Shown one piece after another: positions 31,892 through 40,263 of a DNA stretch of 40,542 nt. The stretch covers positions 1 through 40,542 of the forward strand of contig NZ_SMKK01000068.1 in the NCBI RefSeq assembly GCF_004348425.1. The letters run 5' to 3'. The position numbers and the translations under genes were made by a program. Positions within the stretch are counted from its first letter, which is position 1; each line of letters opens with the position of its first letter. Source of the stretch: Actinomadura sp. 7K507 (lineage in GTDB: Bacteria; Actinomycetota; Actinomycetes; Streptosporangiales; Streptosporangiaceae). The notes under the pieces are model-generated. The model did no database searches and was not told the origin of the DNA. It saw nothing but the letters and a program-made list of their open reading frames with translations.

Positions 31892-33670
31892 ATGAGTTAC
31901 ACCAGCGCGGACCCGGGCCCACCGGCCCTCAGGCTCGCGAGCACCGGAACACTGACCTATGGCCTTTCGGTCGGCGAGGTCCTCGGCGTCAGCACCCTGA
32001 ACGGCGCCCGCCTCATCGCCGGACGGTCCGGACTCGAGCGCGTCGTCCAGCGGCTCAACGTGATGGAGGTCCCCGACATCCTGTCGTGGGTCAAACCGAA
32101 CGAGCTGCTCCTGACCACCGGCTACCCCCTGCGCAACACCCCGCAGTCGCTCGACAACCTGGTCGCCGACCTGGACGAGCGCGGCCTCGCGGCCCTGGCC
32201 ATCAAGCTGGGCCGCTACCTGGACTCGCTGCCGGCCGAGATGATCGCCCAGGCGGACCGGCGCGGCTTCCCCCTGATCCTGCTCCCCAACGACGTCGGCT
32301 TCGACGACATCCTCAACCAGGTCCTGACCGACATCCTGAACCGGCAGGCGGCCGTGCTCGCGCGCACCGAGGAGGTGCACCGGGCGCTCGTGCAGATCGT
32401 GCTGTGCGGCGGCGGCCTCCAGGAGGTCGTCGACGAGGTCGCGACGCTGCTGGACGTGGCCGTCGTCGTCCTGGACGGCGAGCAGCGGGTGCTCGCCGGC
32501 GCCGGGCCCGACGAGCACGTCCAGGCGATGCGGGCGTTCGACGCGGGCCGCCACGCCGCCTGCGGGCGGGGCGGCTGCGGCATCATCGGCGCGCACGGCA
32601 CCGGCGACCACCTGGCCGTGCCGGTGATGGCGGGCGGCTTCGACCACGGCCGGATCGTCGCGTTCAGCCCGGGCGGCACGCTGCGCGGCACCGACCTCGG
32701 CATCCTGGAGCGCGCCGCCACCGTCGCCGCGCTCGTGGTGACCAAGCAGCAGGCCGTCGCCGCCGTCGAGAGCAAGTACCGCGCCGACTTCCTGCGCGAC
32801 ATCCTCGCGGGACGCGCGGGCGACGACGACCGGGTCGTCGCCCACTGCGACGGGTTCGGCTGGGACCTCGACCGCCCGGTGATGGTCCTGGTCGCCGAGC
32901 TCGACGGGCGCCCGCGCGGCAACGGCGGGCCGGTTCCGGCCACGGGCCACGAGCCCGACGGCAAGGGCCGCGGCAAAGGGGACGGCCCCGAGGGCGGGAC
33001 CCGCGGCCGCGGCGCCGAGGAACGGTCCGCGCAGGAGCGGCTCGCCGCCGCGTGGACGTCGGCCGTCCGGCGGCACGACCGGGGCGCGGCCGTCGCGAGC
33101 TTCGCGCACGAGGTCGTCGCGGTCGTCGGCGTGGACGGCGCGGACCCCGCCGAGCTGACGGCCGGCCCGGCCCAGGCGATGGTCAAGGAGGCGTCGTCGA
33201 TCTTCGCCGAGCACCTGCCGGTGCGGCGGACGTTCTCCACCGGCATCAGCCGCACGGTGACGTCCCCGGCCGCGCTGCCCGAGGCCTACGAGCAGGCGGT
33301 GAAGGCCGTCCGGGTCGGCCGCCAGCTCAACGGCGCGGGCGCGCGGGCGCACTTCGACCAGCTCGGCGTGTACCGGCTGCTGAGCCTGGTCTCCGATCCC
33401 GGCGAGCTGCACGCGTTCGTCCGGGAGACGCTGGGCGACCTGGCCGCCGACGACGAGCCCGAGCTGGTGGACCTGCGCCGCACCCTCCAGGTGCTGCTCG
33501 AGACCAACCTCAACGTCGCCGAGACCGCGCGCCGGCTCCACTTCCACTACAACACGCTGCGCTACCGCATCGGGAAGCTGGAGCGGATGCTGGGCGCGTT
33601 CACCGAGGACGCGCATCTGCGGCTCAACCTCACCCTCGCTCTTCACGTACTGCGCATGCGTGGTATCTGA
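31892..33670 (+). CDS. pucR: PucR-family transcriptional regulator
   Basis: A 592-residue regulator. The N-terminal PucR sensory domain (about 15-140) has LSVGEVLGVSTLNGARLIAG and VMEVPDILSWVKPNELLLTT. A GGDEF-like middle domain follows (about 300-490), interrupted near 345-390 by a Gly/Arg/Lys-rich low-complexity insert. The C-terminal helix-turn-helix (PucR HTH_30) has LLETNLNVAETARRLHFHYN and TLRYRIGKLERML. Members activate purine-degradation genes in Bacillus and control ureide or other catabolic genes in actinobacteria. ATG 31892 follows GAGGTG; ATG 31859 would add 11 residues. It is divergent from the allHFG operon. Confidence 0.9.
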   Translation: MSYTSADPGPPALRLASTGTLTYGLSVGEVLGVSTLNGARLIAGRSGLERVVQRLNVMEVPDILSWVKPNELLLTTGYPLRNTPQSLDNLVADLDERGLAALAIKLGRYLDSLPAEMIAQADRRGFPLILLPNDVGFDDILNQVLTDILNRQAAVLARTEEVHRALVQIVLCGGGLQEVVDEVATLLDVAVVVLDGEQRVLAGAGPDEHVQAMRAFDAGRHAACGRGGCGIIGAHGTGDHLAVPVMAGGFDHGRIVAFSPGGTLRGTDLGILERAATVAALVVTKQQAVAAVESKYRADFLRDILAGRAGDDDRVVAHCDGFGWDLDRPVMVLVAELDGRPRGNGGPVPATGHEPDGKGRGKGDGPEGGTRGRGAEERSAQERLAAAWTSAVRRHDRGAAVASFAHEVVAVVGVDGADPAELTAGPAQAMVKEASSIFAEHLPVRRTFSTGISRTVTSPAALPEAYEQAVKAVRVGRQLNGAGARAHFDQLGVYRLLSLVSDPGELHAFVRETLGDLAADDEPELVDLRRTLQVLLETNLNVAETARRLHFHYNTLRYRIGKLERMLGAFTEDAHLRLNLTLALHVLRMRGI

Positions 33671-33710
33671 AGGTAGTGATCCGAACGTAGTGTCACCGCC
33701 TCGGGCGCGT

Positions 33711-33730
33711 CCGCCCGGCGCGCCGGGCGG
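33711..33730. terminator. Perfect 20-bp palindrome after pucR
   Basis: CCGCCCGGCG followed directly by its reverse complement CGCCGGGCGG, 40 bases after the pucR stop. It can form a stem at RNA level (with a small loop), or be a protein-binding palindrome upstream of the permease. Confidence 0.45.
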
Positions 33731-33772
33731 CGGCCACACCGGGCGCTCCTCCCAAACGGGGGCGCTGGCTTT

Positions 33773-33786
33773 GGCAGATGTCGCCG
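33773..33786. promoter_or_regulatory. GGCAGATGTCGCCG motif upstream of the permease
   Basis: A 14-base element, 70 bases before the permease ATG. It matches 13 of 14 bases with GGCAGATGTTGCCG at 40215-40228 upstream of the coxG-like gene. Outer GGC and GCC are inverted. It is a candidate shared operator. Confidence 0.35.
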
Positions 33787-33855
33787 ATGCCCGCCCCCCG
33801 GGGTGGATCTACGTTGCCCGCATGCACGCGGACGGTTGAGCAGGGAGGGGCCCGC

Positions 33856-35319
33856 ATGGTGATGGGCTGGAAGCTGCACGGTGACGGGCGGACACCGCCG
33901 CCCGGCGAGGTCGTCAGACCGGACGAGCGGCTGTCGTGGCCGCGCACCGCGGGGATCGGCGCGCAGCACGTGGTGGCGATGTTCGGGGCGACGTTCGTGT
34001 TCCCCCTGGTCATGGGCCTGGACCCGAACCTGGCCATCATGATGTCCGGGGTCGCGACGATCCTGTTCCTGCTGATCGTCGGCGGCCGGGTGCCGAGCTA
34101 CCTCGGCACGAGCGCGTCGTTCGTCGGGGCGGTCGCGGCGATCCGCGCGGCGGGCGGCGACACCGCCACCGTCACGGGCGCGATCCTCGTCGCGGGCCTC
34201 GTCCTGGCGCTGATCGGCGTGCTGATCCACTTCGTGGGCGGCGAGGTCATCCACCGGGTCTTCCCGCCAGTCGTCACCGGCGCCGTGGTGATGCTGATCG
34301 GGTTCAACCTGGCTCCCGTCGTCGCCAACGTGTACTGGCCGCAGGACCAGTGGGTCGCGCTGGCGACGCTCGGCTTCGCCGTGCTGTGCGCGGTGCTGCT
34401 GCGCGGGTTCTGGGCGCGGATCACGATCCTGCTCGCGCTGGTGTTCGGCTACGCCCTGTCGTGGATCCTCGACAAGACCGCCGGGCAGGTCACCTCCGTG
34501 CTGCCGGGTCAGAACCTGCTGGGCGCCAACGGGCAGCCGTGCACGGTGGAGGGCACGTACTGCGTCGCCACCGCCTTCCCCCACGACCGGGTCGACCTCG
34601 GCGGCGTGGGCGCGGCGGACTGGTTCGGGCTCCCGAGCATGCACGGCCCCGACTTCAAGACGTCCGCGATCCTGCTGGCGCTGCCCGCCGTCATCGCGCT
34701 GCTCGCCGAGAACACCGGGCACGTCAAGGCGGTCGCCGCGATGACCCGCGACGACCTGGACCCCTACCTCGGCCGCGCCGTCGGCGCCGACGGCGTCGGC
34801 ACCGCCCTCGCCAGCGCGGTCGGCGGCGCGCCCACCACCACCTACGCGGAGAACATCGGCGTGATGGCCGCGACGCGGATCTACTCGACGGCCGCTTACT
34901 ACGTCGCCGCGGTCGTGGCGATCCTGTTCGGCCTGTGCCCCAAGTTCGGGGCGCTGATCGCCGCGACCCCGGGCGGCGTGCTGGGTGGCATCACCGTCGT
35001 GCTGTACGGGATGATCGGCCTGCTCGGTGCGAAGATCTGGGTCGAGAACCGGGTGGACTTCGCCGACCCGGTCAACCTCGTCCCCGTGGCGGCCGGGGTG
35101 ATCCTGGCGATCGGCGACGTGACACTCCATATCACCGACGACTTCCCGCTCCAGGGCATCGCGTTCGGCACCATCGCGGTGCTGCTCGGCTACCACGTCC
35201 TGAACGCGGTGCGCCGCCCGGACGGTTCGGGCGGCGGCATCATCGCGCCGTCCGAGGAGGAGATCGGCGGGCCGGTCCGCCGCACGAAGAAGGACGAGCC
35301 CGGCGCCGAGCCGGGCTGA
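33856..35319 (+). CDS. NCS2 nucleobase permease, uracil (UraA/RutG) type
   Basis: A 487-residue transporter of the nucleobase:cation symporter-2 family with about 12-14 membrane helices. The QH motif GAQHVVAMFGATFVFP and the family loop PSYLGTSASFVGAVAAI are present. The NAT signature region is TTTYAENIGVMAATRIYS, which matches the uracil-transporter clade (E. coli UraA reads ENIGVMAITR) rather than the QN-x-G form of xanthine and urate carriers. This points to uracil or a similar pyrimidine, though the clade also holds broader carriers. ATG 33856 has GGGAGGGG upstream. It is followed after 11 bases by the molybdenum hydroxylase genes, so they are probably one operon. Confidence 0.92.
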   Translation: MVMGWKLHGDGRTPPPGEVVRPDERLSWPRTAGIGAQHVVAMFGATFVFPLVMGLDPNLAIMMSGVATILFLLIVGGRVPSYLGTSASFVGAVAAIRAAGGDTATVTGAILVAGLVLALIGVLIHFVGGEVIHRVFPPVVTGAVVMLIGFNLAPVVANVYWPQDQWVALATLGFAVLCAVLLRGFWARITILLALVFGYALSWILDKTAGQVTSVLPGQNLLGANGQPCTVEGTYCVATAFPHDRVDLGGVGAADWFGLPSMHGPDFKTSAILLALPAVIALLAENTGHVKAVAAMTRDDLDPYLGRAVGADGVGTALASAVGGAPTTTYAENIGVMAATRIYSTAAYYVAAVVAILFGLCPKFGALIAATPGGVLGGITVVLYGMIGLLGAKIWVENRVDFADPVNLVPVAAGVILAIGDVTLHITDDFPLQGIAFGTIAVLLGYHVLNAVRRPDGSGGGIIAPSEEEIGGPVRRTKKDEPGAEPG

Positions 35320-35330
35320 GGAGGCCGCCG

Positions 35331-36194
35331 GTGAAACCTCCCCCGTTCGGATACCACGCCCCGGGCACGCTCGCCGAGGCCCTGGACGCGCTCGCCGCCG
35401 CCCCGGCGGGCAAGGTCCTCGCCGGCGGCCAGAGCCTCATCCCGCTGCTCAACATGAGGCTCGCCGCCCCGTCCGAACTCGTCGACATCAACCGCGTGGC
35501 CGAACTCGACACCGTCCACGCGGGGGACGGCGGCGTGCGGGTCGGCGCGCTCGCCCGGCACGCGCGGGTGGAGCGCTCGCCGGAGGCCGCGGCGATACAG
35601 CCGCTGCTGCGGCAGGCGCTCCGGCACGTCGCGCATCCCGTCATCCGCAACCGGGGCACGGTCGTCGGGAGCCTCGCGCACGCCGACCCCGCCGGGGAGA
35701 TGCCCGCCGTGCTGGCGGTCCTCGGCGGGACGGTCGAGGCGGCGTCGGCGCGGCGCCGCCGCACGATCCCGGCCGCCGAGTTCTTCCGCGGACCGCTGGA
35801 GTGCGTGCTCGAACCCGGCGAACTGGCCGTGTCCGCGTTCTTCCCCGCCGCGCCGCCGCGCACCGGCACCGCGTTCACCGAGACGGCGCGGCGGCACGGC
35901 GACTACGCGCTCGCCGGGGTCGCCGCGACCGTCACCCTGGACGAGGACCTGCGGGTGTCGGCGGCGCGGGCCGGGTACCTCGGCGTCTGCGCGGTCCCGC
36001 TCGTCCTCGACCTGACCGCCGCCGCGGGGCCGGCGGGCGACTGGGCGGCCGCCGCCGCGCACGTCCGGGAGCGCGTCGATCCCGAACCCGACATCCACGC
36101 GGGCGCCGAGTACCGGCGGCACCTGACCGGCGTGCTCACCGAGCGTGCCCTGACTGCTGCGGCGGCCGAGGCGCTGCGGAAGGCGGAGGACTGA
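35331..36194 (+). CDS. Molybdenum hydroxylase FAD-binding subunit (CoxM/XdhB type)
   Basis: A 287-residue FAD subunit that passes electrons from the iron-sulfur clusters to the acceptor. FAD-binding motifs AGGQSLIPLLNMRLA (about residues 26-40) and NRGTVVGSLAHADPAGEMPAV are typical of the CoxM family. The C-terminal CO dehydrogenase flavoprotein domain runs from DYALAGVAATVTLDEDL. GTG 35331 has GAGGAGG six bases upstream. The TGATG junction couples it to the 2Fe-2S subunit. Confidence 0.93.
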   Translation: MKPPPFGYHAPGTLAEALDALAAAPAGKVLAGGQSLIPLLNMRLAAPSELVDINRVAELDTVHAGDGGVRVGALARHARVERSPEAAAIQPLLRQALRHVAHPVIRNRGTVVGSLAHADPAGEMPAVLAVLGGTVEAASARRRRTIPAAEFFRGPLECVLEPGELAVSAFFPAAPPRTGTAFTETARRHGDYALAGVAATVTLDEDLRVSAARAGYLGVCAVPLVLDLTAAAGPAGDWAAAAAHVRERVDPEPDIHAGAEYRRHLTGVLTERALTAAAAEALRKAED

Positions 36195-36682
36195 TGGAGG
36201 AGGGCTTCGAGGTCGCGCTGACCGTCAACGGGACGCACCGCACGGCCCGCGTCCCGGCCAGGCGGCTGCTGTCGGACCTGCTCCGGCACGACCTCGGGCT
36301 CACCGGCACCCACGTCGGCTGCGAGCACGGAGTCTGCGGCTGCTGCACCGTCCTGCTGGACGGGGAACCGGTGCGGTCGTGCCTGATGTTCGCCGTCACC
36401 GCCGCCGGGCACGAGATCACGACCGTCGAGGGCCTGGCCGATGAGCAGGGGACGCCGTCGCCGGTGCAGCGGGCGTTCCGCGAAAGCCACGGACTGCAGT
36501 GCGGCTTCTGCACGCCCGGGTTCCTCTGCACGGTCACGGCGCTGCTGCGGGAGACGCCGCGCCCGACCGACGACCAGGTCCTCGAGGGGATCTCCGGGAA
36601 CCTGTGCCGCTGCACCGGCTACCAGAACATCGTCAAGGCGGTGCACCGCGCCGCGGACCTGCTCGCCGAGGGGGAGTCGTAG
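36194..36682 (+). CDS. Molybdenum hydroxylase 2Fe-2S subunit (CoxS/XdhC-small type)
   Basis: A 162-residue subunit carrying two 2Fe-2S clusters. The plant-ferredoxin type cluster is ligated by C43, C48, C51 and C63 (VGCEHGVCGCCTVLLDG...C), and the second by C103, C106, C138 and C140 (QCGFCTPG ... GNLCRCTGYQN). All eight cysteines are intact. ATG 36194 overlaps the stop of the FAD subunit, and the large subunit starts immediately after its stop, so the three genes are a single M-S-L unit as in CO dehydrogenases and related hydroxylases. Confidence 0.96.
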   Translation: MEEGFEVALTVNGTHRTARVPARRLLSDLLRHDLGLTGTHVGCEHGVCGCCTVLLDGEPVRSCLMFAVTAAGHEITTVEGLADEQGTPSPVQRAFRESHGLQCGFCTPGFLCTVTALLRETPRPTDDQVLEGISGNLCRCTGYQNIVKAVHRAADLLAEGES

Positions 36683-39097
36683 ATGGGGACGCGGGTCTTC
36701 GGTGAGCCGGTCGAGCGCCGCGAGGACGCCAGGCTCCTGACCGGCAAGGGCCGCTACCTGGACGACCTGGGGCGTGAAGCCCTCGCGGCGGCGTTCGTCC
36801 GGTCCCCGCACGCGCACGCCCGGATCGCCGACATCGACGTGTCGGAGGCCGTCGACGTCGACGGCCTCGTCGCCGTCTACACCTGGGAGGACCTGCCGGG
36901 ACGCGTCGGGGAGCCCCTGCCGCTGCTGATCCCGCATCCGGCGCTCACCCACGGCCGCACCGGCTACCCGCTCGCCCGCGACGTCGTCCGGCACGTGGGC
37001 GAGCCCGTCGTGATGGTCGTCGCCCGCGACCGGTACCTGGCCGAGGACGCCGCCGAACGGATCCGCGTGGAGTACGAGCGCCTGCCCGCCGTCGTCGGCA
37101 TCGAGGCCGCGTCACGCGCGGAGGATCTCGTCCACGACGATGTGCCGGGCAACGTCGGGGCCGTCCTGGTTCAGGAGAACGGCGACGCCGCCGCCGCGAT
37201 CGACGCCGCGCCCCACGTGCTGGAGTTCGGCCTCGCGATCGAGCGCAGCGCCTCCATGCCGCTGGAAGGACGCGGCGTCTACGCGCGGTGGGACGCCGAC
37301 GACGGGTCGCTGCGCGTCTACTCGTCCACCCAGGCGTCCACCAGCGTGCGCGCCGCGATCGCCGCGCGGCTCGGGCTGCCGAACGGCAAGGTCGAGGTGG
37401 TCGCGCCCGACGTCGGCGGCGGGTTCGGCGTCAAGATCGTCCACCCGTGGCCGGAGGAGATCCTCGTCCCGTGGGCGGCGCGGCTGCTGGACCGCGAGAT
37501 CAAGTGGGCCGAGGACCGCCGCGAGCACTTCGTGTCCGCCGCCCACGAGCGCGGCCAGCTCCAGGACGTGCGGGTCGGGTTCGACGACGAGGGCCGCATC
37601 CTCGGCCTGGACGTGCGGATCCGCCACGACCACGGCGCCTACACGCCGTACGGGATCATCATCCCGATCGTCACGTCCACCCAGCTCCTCGGCCCGTACA
37701 AGATCGGCGCGTACCGGGCGGAGGTCGTCAGCCTCTACACCAACACCCTGATCGTCACCCCGTACCGGGGCGCGGGCCGCCCGCAGGGCGTGTTCTGCAT
37801 GGAGCGGACGATGGACCGCGTCGCCCGCCACCTCGGCCGCGACCGCGCCGACGTGCGCGCGGCGAACGTCATCCTGCCCGACGAGTTCCCCTACGACCAG
37901 GGCCTGACGTTCCAGGACGGCCGCCCCCTCATCTACGACTCGGGCGACTACCCGGAGCTGCTCCGCAAGGTGCGGGACCTGATCGGCTGGGACGGCTTCG
38001 ACGCCGAACGCGCCGCCGCCGCGTCGCGTGGCCGCCGCCTCGGCATCGGCCTCGGGATCTACGTCGAGGGGACGGGCGTCGGCCCGTACGAGGGCGGTCA
38101 CGTCGAGATCGACACGGCGGGCCGGGTGCACGTCTCGACCGGGCTGACCTCGCAGGGCCAGGGGCACGAGACCGTGTTCGCGCAGATCGCCGCCGCCGAA
38201 CTCGGCGTCCCCATCGAGGACGTGCGCGTCACGACGGGCGACACCCGCCGGTTCGGGTACGCGGTCGGGACGTTCGCGTCCCGCGCGGCGGTCATGAGCG
38301 GCAACGCGATCGCGCTCGCCGCCCGGAAGGTGCGCGGCAAGGCGCTGCGCATCGCCGGCGAGGCCCTCGAAGCCGACCCCCGCGACCTGGACATCACCGA
38401 CGGCGTCGTGCACGTGCGCGGCGACCCTTCGGCGGCGGTCCCGCTGCGGACGGTCGCCGTCCTGTCGAACCCGCTGCGGTACGCGTTCGACGAGGAGGCC
38501 GCGGCGGCGACGCAGTTCGCGGTCGGGCGCCCGGTCACCGAGCCGCCCGTCGCCTCCGGGGACGAGCCGGGGCTGGAGGGACGCGACTACTACTCGCCCG
38601 TGCGGTCCACGTTCGCGGCCGGCGCGCACGCCGCGATCGTGGAGATCGATCCGGACACGGCGGAGATCGCCGTCCTGCGGTACGCGGTCGTCCACGACTG
38701 CGGGCGGCTCATCAATCCCATGGTGGTCGAGGGGCAGATCCACGGCGGCGTCGCGCAGGGGATCGGCGGCGCGCTGTACGAGCGGATGGTCTACGACGAG
38801 TCGGGACAGCTGCTGAACGCGTCGTTCATGGACTTCCTCATGCCGTACGCCACGGAGATCCCGCACATCGAGACCGACCACCTGGAGACGCCGTCGCCGC
38901 TGAACCCGCTCGGGATCAAGGGCGCGGGGGAGGCGGGCGTCATCCCGGTGTCGGCGGTGATCGCCTCGGCGGTCGAGGACGCGGAGGGCGTCCGCGTCGA
39001 CGCGATGCCGATCTCCCCGGACGCCTTGTACACGCTGCGGCTGCGCGCCGCGAGCGACCCGTCCCTGCGCGTCCGGGAGGGCGTGCGGGCGGGCTGA
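36683..39097 (+). CDS. Molybdenum hydroxylase large subunit (xanthine dehydrogenase/CoxL family)
   Basis: An 804-residue molybdopterin-binding catalytic subunit. Expected motifs: GGGFGVKIVHPWPEE, PYRGAGRPQ (P360 to R366 and on), GLTSQGQGHETVFAQIAA, GQIHGGVAQGIGGALYE, and the catalytic Glu750 in KGAGEAGVIP. The loop after the molybdenum site lacks the AYxCSFR Cys of copper-containing form I CO dehydrogenase, and is not the FRGFG loop of classical xanthine dehydrogenase. It resembles form II-like hydroxylases of varied N-heterocycle or aldehyde substrates. The start ATG 36683 directly follows the TAG of the small subunit. The substrate is not determined by sequence. Confidence 0.94.
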   Translation: MGTRVFGEPVERREDARLLTGKGRYLDDLGREALAAAFVRSPHAHARIADIDVSEAVDVDGLVAVYTWEDLPGRVGEPLPLLIPHPALTHGRTGYPLARDVVRHVGEPVVMVVARDRYLAEDAAERIRVEYERLPAVVGIEAASRAEDLVHDDVPGNVGAVLVQENGDAAAAIDAAPHVLEFGLAIERSASMPLEGRGVYARWDADDGSLRVYSSTQASTSVRAAIAARLGLPNGKVEVVAPDVGGGFGVKIVHPWPEEILVPWAARLLDREIKWAEDRREHFVSAAHERGQLQDVRVGFDDEGRILGLDVRIRHDHGAYTPYGIIIPIVTSTQLLGPYKIGAYRAEVVSLYTNTLIVTPYRGAGRPQGVFCMERTMDRVARHLGRDRADVRAANVILPDEFPYDQGLTFQDGRPLIYDSGDYPELLRKVRDLIGWDGFDAERAAAASRGRRLGIGLGIYVEGTGVGPYEGGHVEIDTAGRVHVSTGLTSQGQGHETVFAQIAAAELGVPIEDVRVTTGDTRRFGYAVGTFASRAAVMSGNAIALAARKVRGKALRIAGEALEADPRDLDITDGVVHVRGDPSAAVPLRTVAVLSNPLRYAFDEEAAAATQFAVGRPVTEPPVASGDEPGLEGRDYYSPVRSTFAAGAHAAIVEIDPDTAEIAVLRYAVVHDCGRLINPMVVEGQIHGGVAQGIGGALYERMVYDESGQLLNASFMDFLMPYATEIPHIETDHLETPSPLNPLGIKGAGEAGVIPVSAVIASAVEDAEGVRVDAMPISPDALYTLRLRAASDPSLRVREGVRAG

Positions 39098-39108
39098 GGA
39101 GCTGGATG

Positions 39109-39152
39109 CTGGCGGGGTCGGCTCGGGAAGCGGGGGACCTCAACCCCGCCAG
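39109..39152. terminator. Inverted repeat after the hydroxylase operon
   Basis: Arms CTGGCGGGGT (39109-39118) and ACCCCGCCAG (39143-39152) are exact reverse complements, separated by 24 bases. They lie 12 bases after the large-subunit stop and are a plausible bidirectional terminator against the convergent deacetylase gene. Confidence 0.5.
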
Positions 39153-39221
39153 CGTGTTGACGATAGTGAAGGCCCGCCCCGGCGTTCGGCGTAACCGGGA
39201 TTCCTCCGGGAAGATCGGTTT

Positions 39222-40067
39222 TCAGCCGTGCGCAGGGGGTTTGTCGGGCGCGTTGCCGCCGAGAGACCTCGGCAGGTAGTTCTCCACCGCGGCGGGCCGG
39301 AAGCCGGCCTGCTCGATCCAGGTGAGGATCGTCCTGAGCTGCCCGGCGAGGCCCTTGCGGTAGTGCATGAGGATGATGTCGCCGGGCTTGAACCCCTTGC
39401 CGCCGTCGCTGCGCGCGAAGCCGTTGAAGCCGACGCCTGGCCCGGACGTGCCGTTGTAGAACTCCGCCGACCACAGCAGGATCGACTTGATGCCGCACTC
39501 CTTGGCGACCTGGCGGGTGGTCTCGTTGAAGCTGCCGAACGGGGGCCGCAGGATCTCGGGGCGGCGGCCGTAGCTCTTCTCGATCGCGTCTGAGGACTCG
39601 CAGATCTGCTTCCGCTGCTCCTCGGGACCGAGCGTCGCCATGTTGGGGTGGCTGACGGTGTGGTTCTCCATCACCGAGCCCGCGTTGCGCATGGCCCAGA
39701 AGTACTGTCCCTGCCCCTTGATGTAGGTGGAGGTCAGGAACGTCATGATGGGAACCTTCTCCTTGCGGACGAGGTTCACGAATTCGGCGTCGTAGGTGTA
39801 GCCGTCGTCGATGGTGAGGAAGACGACGCGTTCCTTCGTCTGGATGCTCTTGATGACCGGCGGGAGCCCGTCCTTGGAGGGCGGCGGCATCGTCCAGGAG
39901 CCGGGCTTGGGCGTCGCCCATTCCTGGTCGCCGAGCACGGACGTGAGCTGCGTGCGCATCGGCGGGCCGGAGTCGCCCGCGAGGGCGGTCGCGACGGGCC
40001 AGCCGCCCGCGGCCAGGCCGAGCACTCCGGCGGCCACCATGGCGGTGACGGGCGTCTTCCCTCGCAT
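39222..40067 (-). CDS. Secreted polysaccharide deacetylase (NodB/CE4 domain)
   Basis: A 281-residue protein with an N-terminal signal sequence or anchor (MRGKTPVTAMVAAGVLGLAA...ALAG). The CE4 domain has TIDDG (85-89) with D87 and D88, the zinc ligands H136 and H140 in NHTVSH, RPPFG (174-178), and the late LMHY motif. Such enzymes remove acetyl groups from peptidoglycan, chitin or other glycans at the cell surface. It is unrelated to the molybdenum genes and lies between them and the coxG-like gene. Confidence 0.9.
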   Translation of the reverse strand: MRGKTPVTAMVAAGVLGLAAGGWPVATALAGDSGPPMRTQLTSVLGDQEWATPKPGSWTMPPPSKDGLPPVIKSIQTKERVVFLTIDDGYTYDAEFVNLVRKEKVPIMTFLTSTYIKGQGQYFWAMRNAGSVMENHTVSHPNMATLGPEEQRKQICESSDAIEKSYGRRPEILRPPFGSFNETTRQVAKECGIKSILLWSAEFYNGTSGPGVGFNGFARSDGGKGFKPGDIILMHYRKGLAGQLRTILTWIEQAGFRPAAVENYLPRSLGGNAPDKPPAHG

Positions 40068-40176
40068 CTGCCGCGTGCTCCCTTCGGTTCAGTTGGTTTC
40101 CTCGGTTGACGCGCCGATGACCACGGGAGTTCGCAGCCGACGGAACCTGCCGGACATATCTGACCATTTCCAGGTG

Positions 40177-40201
40177 GGTTTGGCGTAGCAATGCCCAAAC
40201 C
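40177..40201. promoter_or_regulatory. Inverted repeat in the deacetylase/coxG divergent region
   Basis: Arms GGTTTGG (40177-40183) and CCAAACC (40195-40201) flank 11 bases. It sits in the 196-base space between the divergent genes, a likely place for a regulator site. Confidence 0.35.
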
Positions 40202-40214
40202 TCGGCGTGTGGTC

Positions 40215-40228
40215 GGCAGATGTTGCCG
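40215..40228. promoter_or_regulatory. GGCAGATGTTGCCG motif upstream of the coxG-like gene
   Basis: A palindrome-like element (CGGCA...TGCCG) matching 13 of 14 bases of the element before the permease gene at 33773. It lies 24 bases upstream of the TAAAGT hexamer, so it could overlap the promoter. Confidence 0.35.
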
Positions 40229-40251
40229 TTCGGTGCCGCGGTGTCATTCTC

Positions 40252-40257
40252 TAAAGT
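40252..40257 (+). promoter_or_regulatory. Possible -10 for a leaderless coxG-like transcript
   Basis: TAAAGT ends seven bases before ATG 40264, the spacing of leaderless actinobacterial mRNAs. No Shine-Dalgarno is seen in front of the ATG. Confidence 0.4.
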
Positions 40258-40263
40258 CGGGTC

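Noticed and set aside
36683..39097. Aerobic CO dehydrogenase (CoxL form I)
   Set aside because: The active-site loop reads PYRGAGR and has no Cys to hold copper, so CO oxidation by a form I enzyme is not supported.
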